Positions 1 to 8,900 of a stretch of 44,690 nt of DNA are shown here, in pieces. The stretch is taken from NCBI GenBank assembly GCA_018268515.1, contig JAFDWK010000051.1:1-44690 (forward strand), written 5' to 3'. This DNA comes from Actinomycetota bacterium. GTDB lineage: Bacteria; Actinomycetota; Actinomycetes; Actinomycetales; Microbacteriaceae. Within the stretch, counting starts at the first letter, position 1. Every line of letters starts with the position of its first letter. The notes under the pieces were generated by a model that saw nothing but the letters and a program-made list of their open reading frames with translations, had not been told where the DNA came from and ran no database searches. A program made the translations under genes and the position numbers.

Positions 1-1
1 C

Positions 2-442
2 GACGCGGGCGCGCGGCCCGGCGCGCGTGGCGAGGTCGTCAGCAACGCCCAGGGCATCTTCTCCTACATCGTCGCGCCGAACGACACTCTGATCTCGATC
101 GAACAGCGGCTGTGCATCGACTACGGATCCATCAGGGTTTTCGACCATGTGCTCGGCGACGCGATTCAGCCCGGCGCTCAGCTGATCCTCCGCCCGGATC
201 CGACGATCCCCTGGATCGACCCGTACATGCCGTTCGACGTCGTCCCTGGCGTGACCAACACCGTCGACTACAACAGCACGATCTACGAGATGGGCGTCGC
301 CGTGCGCACGCACGACCTTGACTCCGCCCGCGCCCTGTGGGCCCGGTCGCTCTCCGGACACGTCACACCTGCCGCCCAGTCCGCCGCCACGAAGGCCCTC
401 GACGACGGCGATTGGCCGGTGCTGGAGCAGCTGTTCCCGTAG
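2..442 (+). CDS. LysM-like domain protein, 3' end only
   Basis: The reading frame is open from the window edge to a TAG stop, so the 5' end is missing. The visible part carries a LysM-like segment: SYIVAPNDTLISIEQRL, then an Ile-Gln-Pro-Gly-Ala-Gln-Leu segment that matches the usual LysM ending (pGqxLxl). LysM modules of about 45 residues bind peptidoglycan or chitin. After it come about 70 residues without a recognised domain, ending in LEQLFP. Only the C-terminal portion is available, so the full architecture and any signal peptide cannot be judged. The LysM call rests on spacing and a few key residues. The frame itself is convincing because it stays open to the edge and has normal high-GC codon use. 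Confidence 0.6.
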   Translation, partial: DAGARPGARGEVVSNAQGIFSYIVAPNDTLISIEQRLCIDYGSIRVFDHVLGDAIQPGAQLILRPDPTIPWIDPYMPFDVVPGVTNTVDYNSTIYEMGVAVRTHDLDSARALWARSLSGHVTPAAQSAATKALDDGDWPVLEQLFP

Positions 443-504
443 GAGCGGCGTAACCGGTCATTGAGCGACTGGAGCGGGACGTACCGCCCCGCCGATACGG
501 ACCC

Positions 505-573
505 ACCAACACTCCCGCGTTGATGCGCCCGGACGGCATCCGAGTCGTGCCGTTGGCGCTCCTCGGACCGTGA
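505..573 (+). pseudogene. Relic of a DUF4143 ATPase C-terminus
   Basis: Read to the TGA at 571-573, this stretch encodes NTPALMRPDGIRVVPLALLGP. It matches the last residues of the ATPase at 2816-4075 (NTGPAAYRRPDGIGVVPLAL, then LAP). At the DNA level 526-573 and 4028-4075 agree at about 42 of 48 positions by eye. No start or upstream ATPase sequence is left, because the LysM-like gene ends only 60 bases before it. It is the 3' scar of a deleted ATPase gene. Confidence 0.7.
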
Positions 574-629
574 GGCGGGCACGCTACCGCCGGGCGCCGC
601 TTCAGGAGCAGTCCGCATATCCTGGGCCG

Positions 630-2543
630 ATGACCCCATCCCCCTTCGACGACGCGGACTTCCGTGCCCAGCTCGCAGCCATGGGCGTTACACATCAGCC
701 CGGGCTGGCCGACGCGATGCTGAACGAGATCGCACCGTTGCTCAAGGCCGATGGTATCGATCTGAACGAGCTGGACGTGTCGGATCTCGATGCGGTGAAC
801 GAAGCTCTCGCTCGCGCGACAGCGCGGCAGAACTTCGAGCTGTTCACCCCGGTCGGGCCGCTCCGCGCGGCCTCCCTGGAGACGCTGCGCGCCTTCGCTC
901 TCGCGCTGCTCGCCGGTGATGTGACCGGCGCCAGGAGAATCGCGGGATCGATCGGTCCAGACCCGGCCGACGGCCGGCCGGCGGGTTCGCACGTCATCGG
1001 GGTGAGCCTCGGGCTGCTCGATGGCTGGGGAACGGATCCGGCGACCCGCGACCTGCTCGCGACGGTCCGGCCGCCGCACTGGCACCGCAAGCCCTCCCGC
1101 AAGGCTGCGGCCGACGAACTCGCCCTCGCGCGTGAGGGCCGTGCGTTCGACGCCCTCGACGAGCTGCATCGCACGCACACGGGTCAGTCGATCTTCGAGG
1201 GCGGGATGCTCGCGGTCGCCGCGGCCGTCGATGCGTTCGCTGCCGAGGAAGGCGTCGACGTATCCGTCGTCGCGGATCGACTGCTCACCCGTGCAGCCGA
1301 CGCCGCCGGCACGACGAGCACCACGAACGGCAGGGACCGCATCCGTACCGACGTCCCCCGCCCTGGAACCTTCGGTTCCGGATCGGCCTTCGTCCGCCCG
1401 GTGCCCGGTTCATCGGCGGGCCCCTCGCCCGCCGCGCGCCGAGGCGGGAAGGGGAAGGGCGTCTCGGGCAATCCGGCTCGCCGCGGGGGCGAGCTCGCCG
1501 ATCGACGGATGCTCCGCGACTTCGGTCGGTGGATCCGTGAAGACGATGAGGTCTCGGCGTCTGAGGCGGCGGTGACCGTGGGGAATCTGGAACAGGTGAG
1601 CACGAACGCCGGCCGTATCGGCCTTGACATCGCGGATCCGGCCGACATGGAGCGGATCGTGGAGATGGTGGTCTTCGCCGCAGAAAGGCTCGACGAGGAG
1701 GAGTTCCTCCTGGCCTGCCTCGGGGCATTGGACGAGTATGTGCACTTCCGGATCGAGACCGGAGATGCCTTGTCTTGGGAGTCCGCGGACCGCATTGTCG
1801 AAGAGGCACTGGACGAACACGACGAACGGGATCCGCTGACTTCGATCATCCTGGAATCCGAGAGCATCCCCGAGGCTGATCGCATCGCGGCCGCACTCGA
1901 CACTCCCCTCGCGCACGGGGTCAGCGGCGTGCTCGAGTGGATCGGCGCGGGCCGCCCCACCACGCAGACCGGGGCCGTGCGGCGTGCAGACATCCAGGCG
2001 TTCGCGTCGTTCCTGGGCATCGACGCCGTCGGGGTCGCCAAGCGCACGGCGAGTTCTGTCGAAGGGCCGGTCCAGGCACAGACGATGGATGACGTCCCCG
2101 CGCTGCGAGCCTGGTGGGAGTCGCTGCAACTGATCGACGCCATCGAGCTGACGGCGACGCGGGTGCGGCCGGGCCCGCTCGCGCACGAGTGGACCGCCGG
2201 CGCTGTGCCGCCGTTCGACAGCGTGGAGAAGCTCGTCGGGATGTTCCTCATCGAGCATCTCACCGGAGACGGCTCGCAGGTCTCGCTGATCGACGACGAA
2301 GTGATCCGCGAGCTGCTCATGATGCTCGTCCCGGAGATGGAGGACGCCTTCATCAACGATCCTCGGCGACCTTCCTGGGTTCCGCTCATCCACCGCAGGC
2401 TGCAAGGGCTGAGCAACCTCGGGCTCCTGGTACCGGGCGAGGAAGGGACGTTCTCGATACCGGCACCGCTGCGCGGGATCATGGCGCGCGGCATCCTCGC
2501 GACGATGACAGTCATCGCGGCGATGAAGGAGTTGGACGAGTAG
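630..2543 (+). CDS. Hypothetical protein, 637 aa
   Basis: No family is recognised. The start chosen is ATG at 630 (MTPSPFDDADF); the frame is open further upstream, but those codons overlap the ATPase relic. The protein is acidic and mostly helical in appearance. A basic, glycine- and proline-rich linker lies near residues 235-290 (PAARRGGKGKGVSGNPARRG) and separates an N-terminal half from a C-terminal half of about 340 residues. The last 100 residues (from VEKLVGMFLIEHL to GLSNLGLLVPGEEG) have the alternation expected of a winged-helix fold, which is only a guess. The gene sits between the relic of a DUF4143 ATPase and the relic of the small gene that normally lies beside that ATPase, so it may have been inserted into the module. 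Confidence 0.75.
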   Translation: MTPSPFDDADFRAQLAAMGVTHQPGLADAMLNEIAPLLKADGIDLNELDVSDLDAVNEALARATARQNFELFTPVGPLRAASLETLRAFALALLAGDVTGARRIAGSIGPDPADGRPAGSHVIGVSLGLLDGWGTDPATRDLLATVRPPHWHRKPSRKAAADELALAREGRAFDALDELHRTHTGQSIFEGGMLAVAAAVDAFAAEEGVDVSVVADRLLTRAADAAGTTSTTNGRDRIRTDVPRPGTFGSGSAFVRPVPGSSAGPSPAARRGGKGKGVSGNPARRGGELADRRMLRDFGRWIREDDEVSASEAAVTVGNLEQVSTNAGRIGLDIADPADMERIVEMVVFAAERLDEEEFLLACLGALDEYVHFRIETGDALSWESADRIVEEALDEHDERDPLTSIILESESIPEADRIAAALDTPLAHGVSGVLEWIGAGRPTTQTGAVRRADIQAFASFLGIDAVGVAKRTASSVEGPVQAQTMDDVPALRAWWESLQLIDAIELTATRVRPGPLAHEWTAGAVPPFDSVEKLVGMFLIEHLTGDGSQVSLIDDEVIRELLMMLVPEMEDAFINDPRRPSWVPLIHRRLQGLSNLGLLVPGEEGTFSIPAPLRGIMARGILATMTVIAAMKELDE

Positions 2544-2579
2544 AGGTCAGTGGAGCACCCGCCCGTCCGCTTTCGATCC

Positions 2580-2740
2580 TTCATTTCCGGCGGTGCCGCC
2601 ATTGTTCCCGCGAGCGTCCACGCGTTCTCGTCCACGCCACCGTGCGCCGCGTTGTCGAGCGCCGCGGTGGCGGCACCTGCTTAGAGCAGCCGCAGACCCT
2701 GCGCTGCTTTCACATCTGCTCGCACAAGTGAAGTCTCTGC
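2580..2740 (-). pseudogene. Relic of the 4104-4637 family gene
   Basis: Read on the minus strand this encodes RLL-stop-AGAATAALDNAAHGG followed by VDENAWTLAGTMAAPP. The intact gene at 4104-4637 ends RLLYADLAAASRDEAAHGG followed by VDENGWTLVGTMPVPP. A TAA has replaced a Tyr codon and no long frame continues upstream. The alignment is clear over about 45 codons. It lies directly upstream of the repeat array of the next ATPase gene. Confidence 0.75.
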
Positions 2741-2801
2741 TATCTGCCCAATAGAACTTCTGCTATCTGCCCAATAGAGCTTCTGCTATCTGCCCAATAG
2801 G
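2736..2801 (+). repeat. Three tandem 23-bp iteron-like repeats
   Basis: TCTGCTATCTGCCCAATAGA starts at 2736, 2759 and 2782, an exact 23-bp period with 3-bp variable joints. The array ends 15 bases before the ATPase start codon. The second ATPase gene in the window has an array of the same unit count and period (19606-19667), sharing the AATAGA(A/G)CTT element. The likely role is a binding site for the gene's own product or for a regulator. There are no unique spacers, so it is not a CRISPR array. Confidence 0.85.
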
Positions 2802-2803
2802 CG

Positions 2804-2809
2804 TACTCT
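2804..2809 (+). promoter_or_regulatory. Probable leaderless -10 element of the ATPase gene
   Basis: TACTCT fits the actinobacterial -10 pattern TANNNT. It is separated from the ATG at 2816 by six bases, which would place transcription initiation at the start codon. No Shine-Dalgarno sequence is present. The paralogous gene at 19599 has the same arrangement (TAGATT, six bases, GTG), which supports the reading. Confidence 0.5.
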
Positions 2810-2815
2810 GATCGC

Positions 2816-4075
2816 ATGGACGCGCAGTATCATCGCCGCATCGTCGATGAGGAACTCGACGAGCTCTTCCCCGGTCTCGCTGCGATCGCGCTGGACGGCG
2901 CGAAGGGCGTGGGCAAGACCACGACAGCCGTGCAGCGAGCCTCGAGCACGGTGAATCTGGACGATCCTCTCATCCAGCAGGTGATCGGCGCGGATCCTGC
3001 TGGCATCCTTCGCCTTCCGCGTCCTTTGCTCATCGACGAGTGGCAACGTGTGCCGGCAGTTTGGGACGTCGTGCGCCGCGCCGTCGACTCCGATCGTTCG
3101 GGGCAGCAGTTCCTGCTCACCGGCAGTGCCACTCCGCGCCCCGGCGCGACGGCACACTCCGGGGCAGGCAGGATCGTCCGTCTGCACACGCGACCTCTCA
3201 CGCTCGCCGAACGAGGGTTCGCCGCATCGGTATCGCTGGCAGATCTGCTCGCAGGGGTTGCCCAGCTCTCCGGATCCACCCGTGCAACACTCGCCGACTA
3301 CGCGGACGAGATCGTGAGGTCGGGGCTTCCGGGCATCCGCACCCTCGCGCCGCGGCTGCGACGCGCACAGCTCGCCGGCTATGTCGAGAACATCGTCGAT
3401 CGCGACGTACCCGATGCAGGCATCTCCGTTCGCCGACCGCAGTCGCTGCTGTACTGGCTCCGCGCATACGCTGCCGCGTCGTCGACGACCACGACGTACA
3501 CGCGGATCCTCGACTCGGCGACCGCGGGCTTCTCCGACAAGCCCACCCGCAACACCACAGCCGCGTACCGCGACGCCCTCGAGCAACTGTGGATTCTGGA
3601 ACCGGTCCCCGCATGGATGCCCATCGGCGCCGAACTCGGCCGGCTTGCCCAGGCTCCGAAGCATCAGCTCTTCGATCCCGCGATCGCCGCCTCCCTTCTT
3701 GGGCTTACGGCAGAGTCGTTGACCCGCGGCGAGGGCGGGGGCGAGGGGCATGCGTTCGGAAATCTCTTCGAGTCGCTCGCGACCCTGTGCGCACGTGTCT
3801 ACGCCCAACGCAATGAGGCCATGGTCTCGCACTTCCGTGATCGCAACGGCGAACGCGAAGTGGATCTGATCGTGTCGAACCCGGACGGCTCATTCGTGGC
3901 GATGGAGGTGAAACTCGCCGGCACCGTGGACGATCGTGACGTGCGTCACCTGAAATGGCTCCGGGACCGGGTGGGTGACCAGTTGAGGGACGCGGTCGTC
4001 ATCAACACCGGCCCCGCCGCATATCGACGCCCGGACGGCATCGGAGTCGTGCCGCTGGCACTCCTCGCGCCGTGA
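2816..4075 (+). CDS. DUF4143-type AAA ATPase with nuclease-like C-terminus
   Basis: 419 aa. The N-terminal AAA domain has Walker A GAKGVGKT (residues 28-35), Walker B LLIDEWQ (71-77) and a sensor-like LTGSA (101-105). The C-terminal DUF4143 region ends with EVDLIV (348-353) and MEVKL (363-367), the acidic-acidic-ExK spacing of PD-(D/E)XK-like folds. Proteins of this family are widespread, often laterally transferred and mostly uncharacterised. A role in defence or DNA metabolism is inferred, not shown. It is preceded by three 23-bp repeats and a leaderless-type promoter, and is convergent with the small gene ending at 4104. A paralogue lies at 18328-19599 and a 3' relic at 505-573. Confidence 0.85.
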   Translation: MDAQYHRRIVDEELDELFPGLAAIALDGAKGVGKTTTAVQRASSTVNLDDPLIQQVIGADPAGILRLPRPLLIDEWQRVPAVWDVVRRAVDSDRSGQQFLLTGSATPRPGATAHSGAGRIVRLHTRPLTLAERGFAASVSLADLLAGVAQLSGSTRATLADYADEIVRSGLPGIRTLAPRLRRAQLAGYVENIVDRDVPDAGISVRRPQSLLYWLRAYAAASSTTTTYTRILDSATAGFSDKPTRNTTAAYRDALEQLWILEPVPAWMPIGAELGRLAQAPKHQLFDPAIAASLLGLTAESLTRGEGGGEGHAFGNLFESLATLCARVYAQRNEAMVSHFRDRNGEREVDLIVSNPDGSFVAMEVKLAGTVDDRDVRHLKWLRDRVGDQLRDAVVINTGPAAYRRPDGIGVVPLALLAP

Positions 4076-4103
4076 CGTTCACGAGCACCGCCCAGCCGGT
4101 CCT

Positions 4104-4637
4104 CTACCGAGGCCCACATACCGCGGGCGGCACCGGCATCGTCCCGACGAGCGTCCATCCGTTCTCGTCCACGCCACCGTGCGCCGCCTCGTCGCGTGAC
4201 GCGGCCGCGAGGTCCGCATAGAGCAGACGCACGAGCCCGCGATCTTCCCACATGTGCTCGCGCGAGTACGCGTCCTCCCACATCACGAAGCTCCCACCGC
4301 CGGTGCGCTCCCGCAGTTCGGTGAGCCACGCGGCGTACTCCGGATCGGCCCGGCGCGCAGCCGGGTACGCCGCTGCGGCCTCGGCGAACGCATCCGCGAT
4401 CCCCTTGACGGTCGGGGTCAGGAACGGATCCCACCCGGATCCGCTGGTGTAGTCGAGCAGGATGTTCTGCTCGGACGGATCCCTCGGCTCCGGCACGAAC
4501 ACGCGGCACCGCCAATTGCCGGTCGCGTAGAAGTTCGCGTTGATGCGGACGCCCTGGAGCCCGCGCTCGTGCAGCAGCGCGACCGCTGCGGTGATCGCGA
4601 ACTCAGGACGGTCGGGATTCATGGACGCGCTTGTCAT
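4104..4637 (-). CDS. Hypothetical protein, partner of the DUF4143 ATPase
   Basis: No recognised family. The start chosen is ATG at 4637 (MTSASMNPDRPEF), giving 177 aa; ATG at 4622 is an alternative. The protein is soluble-looking and rich in Trp, Tyr and acidic residues. It has an N-terminal part FAITAAVALLHERGLQGVRI and a C-terminal VDENGWTLVGTMPVPP. It is convergent with the ATPase, with only 28 bases between the stop codons. A decayed copy of its C-terminus lies at 2580-2740, again associated with an ATPase relic, so the two genes appear to travel as a unit. An immunity or regulatory role would be a guess. Confidence 0.7.
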   Translation of the reverse strand: MTSASMNPDRPEFAITAAVALLHERGLQGVRINANFYATGNWRCRVFVPEPRDPSEQNILLDYTSGSGWDPFLTPTVKGIADAFAEAAAAYPAARRADPEYAAWLTELRERTGGGSFVMWEDAYSREHMWEDRGLVRLLYADLAAASRDEAAHGGVDENGWTLVGTMPVPPAVCGPR

Positions 4638-4663
4638 ACGAGGTCTCCGATTCTCGTCACTGG

Positions 4664-4834
4664 CTACCGCAGGTCGGGTAGCGCACAAACCAGTAAAGAG
4701 CCCTCGCCTGACAGCTCCTGCCCGCGCCTCCATCCGCACCCGGCAAGCACGTCACTCAGCAGGTCACTCAGCAGATCCTCGAGGAACGGATCGATGCGCT
4801 CGATCTCTTCCGCGGTCGTCCCGGCTTGTGCCAT
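4664..4834 (-). CDS. Possible small ORF, 56 aa
   Basis: ATG at 4834 opens a 56-codon frame beginning MAQAGTTAEEIERIDPFLED and ending at TAG 4664-4666. It begins 32 bases downstream of the methyltransferase-half gene stop, on the same strand, so it could be the last gene of that operon. The first 28 residues look like a charged amphipathic helix; the rest is less protein-like. There is only a weak upstream purine run. It is listed because it fills a gap and has plausible codon use, not because a family is recognised. Confidence 0.3.
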   Translation of the reverse strand: MAQAGTTAEEIERIDPFLEDLLSDLLSDVLAGCGWRRGQELSGEGSLLVCALPDLR

Positions 4835-4866
4835 CAACGGTCATCGGATTGCCCCTTTGTTGGACA

Positions 4867-5904
4867 CTATTGCATCGGCCGGATCTGCTCCTCGATGAAC
4901 GCGATCTCATCGTCGCTGAGGCCGTACTTGGAGTAGTGCTGCTGATCGATCTCGGCGACGCTCTTCGTCCAGTCGATGTCTGAGTCGGCTGTGAAGTCCT
5001 GCAGCGGCACGTACTTCCACACTTTGGCGGGATTGTGCTGGGTGATCTTCAAGACGCCGAGAAGGGCTCGCGCGAACTTCGTCTTGATGTACTTCAGGCA
5101 AGCTTCCGCGTCGTCCTCGACCGGGAAACTCCCGATGGTGATGAAGGTCTGGGTCACCGCCACCCCGGGGCCGACGACCAGAGGAGACGACAGCACCTCA
5201 CCCAAATGACCAGACCCGTTCGCTGCTGGCACCACCACCTTGTACGCACTGAAGCTCGGGGGCCCCGACACGTAGTCGGAACGGATCAATCGCGTGTGAC
5301 GCTTGTTCCTGACCAGCCCCAGGACTTGGACGTACTCGTGTCCGTCGCCGGGGTTAGACGAGAAGAAGACAGACGAGAACTGATCAAACGCGTTCGTATT
5401 GATGAGCGCAGCATTGCCCTTCGGACGAAGCTCGCGGAGCGCGGGATGGTCGTCGTAGAGCTTCTCGGAGTATCGATACGAACGTGAACTTGTCATCGCA
5501 AGACTGGCGACAGAGGCGATGTGGAGCGCAACCACTCTGTGCAGGATGTCGTTGAGTTCCGGATACTTCGTGAAGGTGCCGATCGGATCTCCAGAGCGAT
5601 CCACGTCGCGGTAGGTCACGGCGATGCCGCCCTTGATATCCGTTCCCGGGAACAAGTCGCCGCTGTCGGGCACGTAGTACGGGACCGTCAAACGCGAATC
5701 CGCGAGCATCTTCTCGTTCCAGGCCTTCGGAGTGAAACCCGCGTTGAAGAGGAAGCGCGCCGGCGTGATGAGAACCGCCTTCTTCCCCACCTCGTACGCC
5801 GCGTCCATGAAGCGGTGATAGACCGGTGTATCGCGCGTCCCGGAACCTTGAGCCTCCTCCTGGTATGGAGGGTTCCCGATGACGACGTCGAACTTCTTGA
5901 CCAT
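4867..5904 (-). CDS. Eco57I-type adenine methyltransferase, catalytic half
   Basis: 345 aa. It begins almost at catalytic motif IV: DVVIGNPPYQEE, with NPPY at residues 11-14. The remainder resembles the target-recognition and C-terminal part of Eco57I-like N6-adenine methyltransferases. The AdoMet-binding motif I that must precede NPPY is absent here. It is found in the 216-aa protein at 9199-9849 and, in degenerate form, at the C-terminus of the helicase protein directly upstream. Spacing to that helicase is two bases (TGACCATG), implying translational coupling. The product is probably inactive alone and must pair with an N-terminal half. Confidence 0.8.
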   Translation of the reverse strand: MVKKFDVVIGNPPYQEEAQGSGTRDTPVYHRFMDAAYEVGKKAVLITPARFLFNAGFTPKAWNEKMLADSRLTVPYYVPDSGDLFPGTDIKGGIAVTYRDVDRSGDPIGTFTKYPELNDILHRVVALHIASVASLAMTSSRSYRYSEKLYDDHPALRELRPKGNAALINTNAFDQFSSVFFSSNPGDGHEYVQVLGLVRNKRHTRLIRSDYVSGPPSFSAYKVVVPAANGSGHLGEVLSSPLVVGPGVAVTQTFITIGSFPVEDDAEACLKYIKTKFARALLGVLKITQHNPAKVWKYVPLQDFTADSDIDWTKSVAEIDQQHYSKYGLSDDEIAFIEEQIRPMQ

Positions 5905-5906
5905 GG

Positions 5907-8900
5907 TCAGTTGCCCTCCTCGAGCATGTCGTCGAGCATCTGCGCGCGCTCAGCCGTTGTCATCGTGGCGAGGTTGCCCCACCGGTAGTGGCCGGACTCC
6001 TCCATCCATCGCTTACGCTCGTCGACACCACCCGAGACCGCTTCGATGGTGATGTCATGCAGAATCTGGTTGTGGCTCATCTCGAAGATCTGCTTCGTGA
6101 GGACGTGCCGTAGGCGCTCCTGCGGATCAGGGATCGATGCCGCAAGCCCCGCATCGAGCCGACGTACCAGCTCCATGAGGAACAGCCCAGCCGTCGAGAA
6201 CAGATCCGCGAAGGTCTTCGTCGGATCCGTGAAGATCCCCGGATTCTCCTGCTCGAGCAGATCGACCATCTGCTTCACCACTGGCTGCGGAGTGAAGACC
6301 AGCGATGACTTCTGCCGCGGGATGTACGCGAAGATGTCCTCAGTGAGCGCCACATCGAAGTAGTCGGCGAGCTGCTCTTTCTTCGCGAGGAACTCCTGGA
6401 TCGCCTGATCAAACACGGATTCATCGAAGAGACCAGGGATGCGGGTGACGGTGCCGTCTTCTTCGGTGATGTCCTGGCCGTCGCGCAGAACGCGGAACTC
6501 CGCCTCACTGATTCCCGCAATCTCCTCGAAGACATCGTCGGGGGTGTGGTCGTCGAAGTTCGACAGGCGGATGCCTTTCGTCCCGTAGGCCATCAGGAAC
6601 ATCGGGATGGTCCGGGCGAAGCCCCGCAGATGCGAACGCGCATCATCCATCGCGGTGTTCGCGCGCTTCTGCTCCTTCTTGGTCTCTTCACGCATGACGA
6701 CCTCGGTCGTGATCGATGCAGTGCTCTCCTTGACGATCGCCATGATCTCCGCCGTGAATGCCGCGTCCTGCGTGGCCCTCTTCTCCTCGACGGCGTCGAT
6801 CTCTGCATCCGTCGTGGCCTGCTTATGCTCGTCGTCGAGGTGCCTCTTGGCGATCTCCTGATCGATGTACGCCCGCTCGACGGCCGCGGTGACGGTGGCT
6901 GCCGTGCGCTTCTCGTCGCGCTCGATCTGCGCCGCCGTGAGGTCGTACTCTTCCCGGAGCTTTTCGCGAGTCTCGCGCGCCTTTTGCGTCACGAGATCCG
7001 CCAGATCCTTCGCAGCCCTCTTCACCGGTGTGCTCGGGCTGACCACCGGGATCTCATCGATCTTCCACACAGGTGTTCCGAGCTCAGCGACCTTCGGGTT
7101 GATGACCGTGGCGACATCGATCTCGACGTTGCCCTGCGGATCCGTCACCGGAACTGGCTCCTCGATCGCGATGGCGGTGCCGGGCTTGACCTTCCCTTCC
7201 TTGGCTTCGGGCAGCTTCTCGAGGATCGACATCACATGCTCCGAGTATCGGAAGATCCCGGACACGTTGGCGAACAGCAGGTTCGAGAGGAAGCCTCGGC
7301 GGACGACCTCTTTCGCTTTGAAGATCTGCGGGAAGGTGAGGACCTGCGCGGCGTCGAGCTCGACCATCCGCCCCTCTGTGTCCTCGCCGATGACGGGGAA
7401 GAAATTGAGCAGAGTGCGGATGTTCTCCCGACGGACCTGGGGAGCACCCGAGGGATTCGGACGCAGGTTGTTCGCGAACTCATCGAAGATCGTGAGAGTG
7501 CGCTCGGGGGCGAAGTCGAAGATATATGCGTTCTTCTTCTGAAGCATGTGCTCACCCCGAAGGAAGGTGTACGGATTCTGCGCCCGGAACGCTGCCTGCA
7601 TGTAGAGCGCAGCCGAGGACAGATTCGAGAGCATGAGCACAGCCGTCCACTCCGGGACGGTGACGCCTGTCGTGAGTTGCCCCACCGACAGCGTGATGGT
7701 CTTCCCCCCGGCCTTCTCCGCCTCGGCGATCGCCGTCCTGACCTTGTCGAGCGACTTCATGGAGACGACGACATCGCTGTCATCCTCGCCGCGACCGTCG
7801 CCGGCGGCAAGGATGATCGTGTAGTCCTTGAAGACCTCGTGTTGTTTGAGCAACTTCTCAAGCGCCTTCGCGGATGCGACCCGGTTGAGCAGCCAGAAGG
7901 AGTGCCGGATCTCGTCGCGGAGTTCGGGCGTGGAGAAGGGATACTTCTCGTTCGTCGTCAGGCGGTCGAGGAACGTGACGACGTCGTCACGATGCTCGAA
8001 GACCCCGTTCTCCTTGGTCGCGAAGAACTCGGCGAGATCGAAGGCGAAGTCGATGTTCGCCTCATCCTCCTCGAGCGCGACGCCCTCCGCGAGCCGGTCT
8101 GTGATCATCCGCGAGAGCTGATACGTGAACATGTTCAGCGTTGGGAGTGCCTCGTACGGGTTCTCCAGCGCTGCGTCGGACCATTCGGCGCGCGCGGTCT
8201 GCTCGTCCTCATACGTCCAGTTGAAGATCTGTTCGGGGGAATCGAACTTGCCGGCGGCGAGCGCTTTGAACGGTGTGCCGGAGAGGTGCAACGTCCACCG
8301 GCGCGTGATCTTGTCGAACGCAATGTCGGTCTTGGTGGTGTCAACGCCTTCGTGCGCTTCGTCGATGACGAGCAGGTCCCATTCGAAGTCGGCGATGTGC
8401 TTGAGCTTCTTGTGGTGACCGCCGAAGTACTGGGAGCCCTTCAGATCCTGCAGAGACAGGAACTCGACGATGCGCGGATCCTCATGCTCGGCGGCATAGT
8501 GCGCCCACTGGTCGCGCGACATCGTCTCCCTGCTTGCCAGAGATGCAGAATCCGACACGAACACGTATGAGGTCTGGTGTCCGATGAAACGCGTGAAGTC
8601 GTCGAACCAGGAATTCGCGATGGCGGGCCGATTCGTCACGATGAGGACTTTGCGCGCATCGAGCCGGCGCATCAGATCGTAGGTCGTGAGCGTCTTGCCG
8701 AACCGGGGCTTCGCGTTCCAAAGAACCTCCGCATGCCCGGAGCCGAAGGCGTCGAGGGCCTGCGCGACGGCGGCCTTCTGCTCGGGGCGCAGCACGTAGT
8801 CTTCTTTGCCGCCCCGCTGCAGCTCAGCCCCATCCTGGCTGACGTACTCAAGGAAGTACTGCTTCGAAGTGAGCGGCATGTCGACGAAGCGGTGCCACTC

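Noticed and set aside
2736-2801. Direct repeats resembling a short CRISPR array
   Set aside because: The units are nearly contiguous with 3-bp joints and no unique spacers, and no cas genes are present; tandem iterons fit better.
6546-8570. 674-codon open frame antisense to the helicase gene
   Set aside because: It is an antisense shadow created by high-GC codon bias; its translation is Arg/Asp/Leu-rich low-complexity with no domain, while the opposite strand encodes clear helicase motifs.
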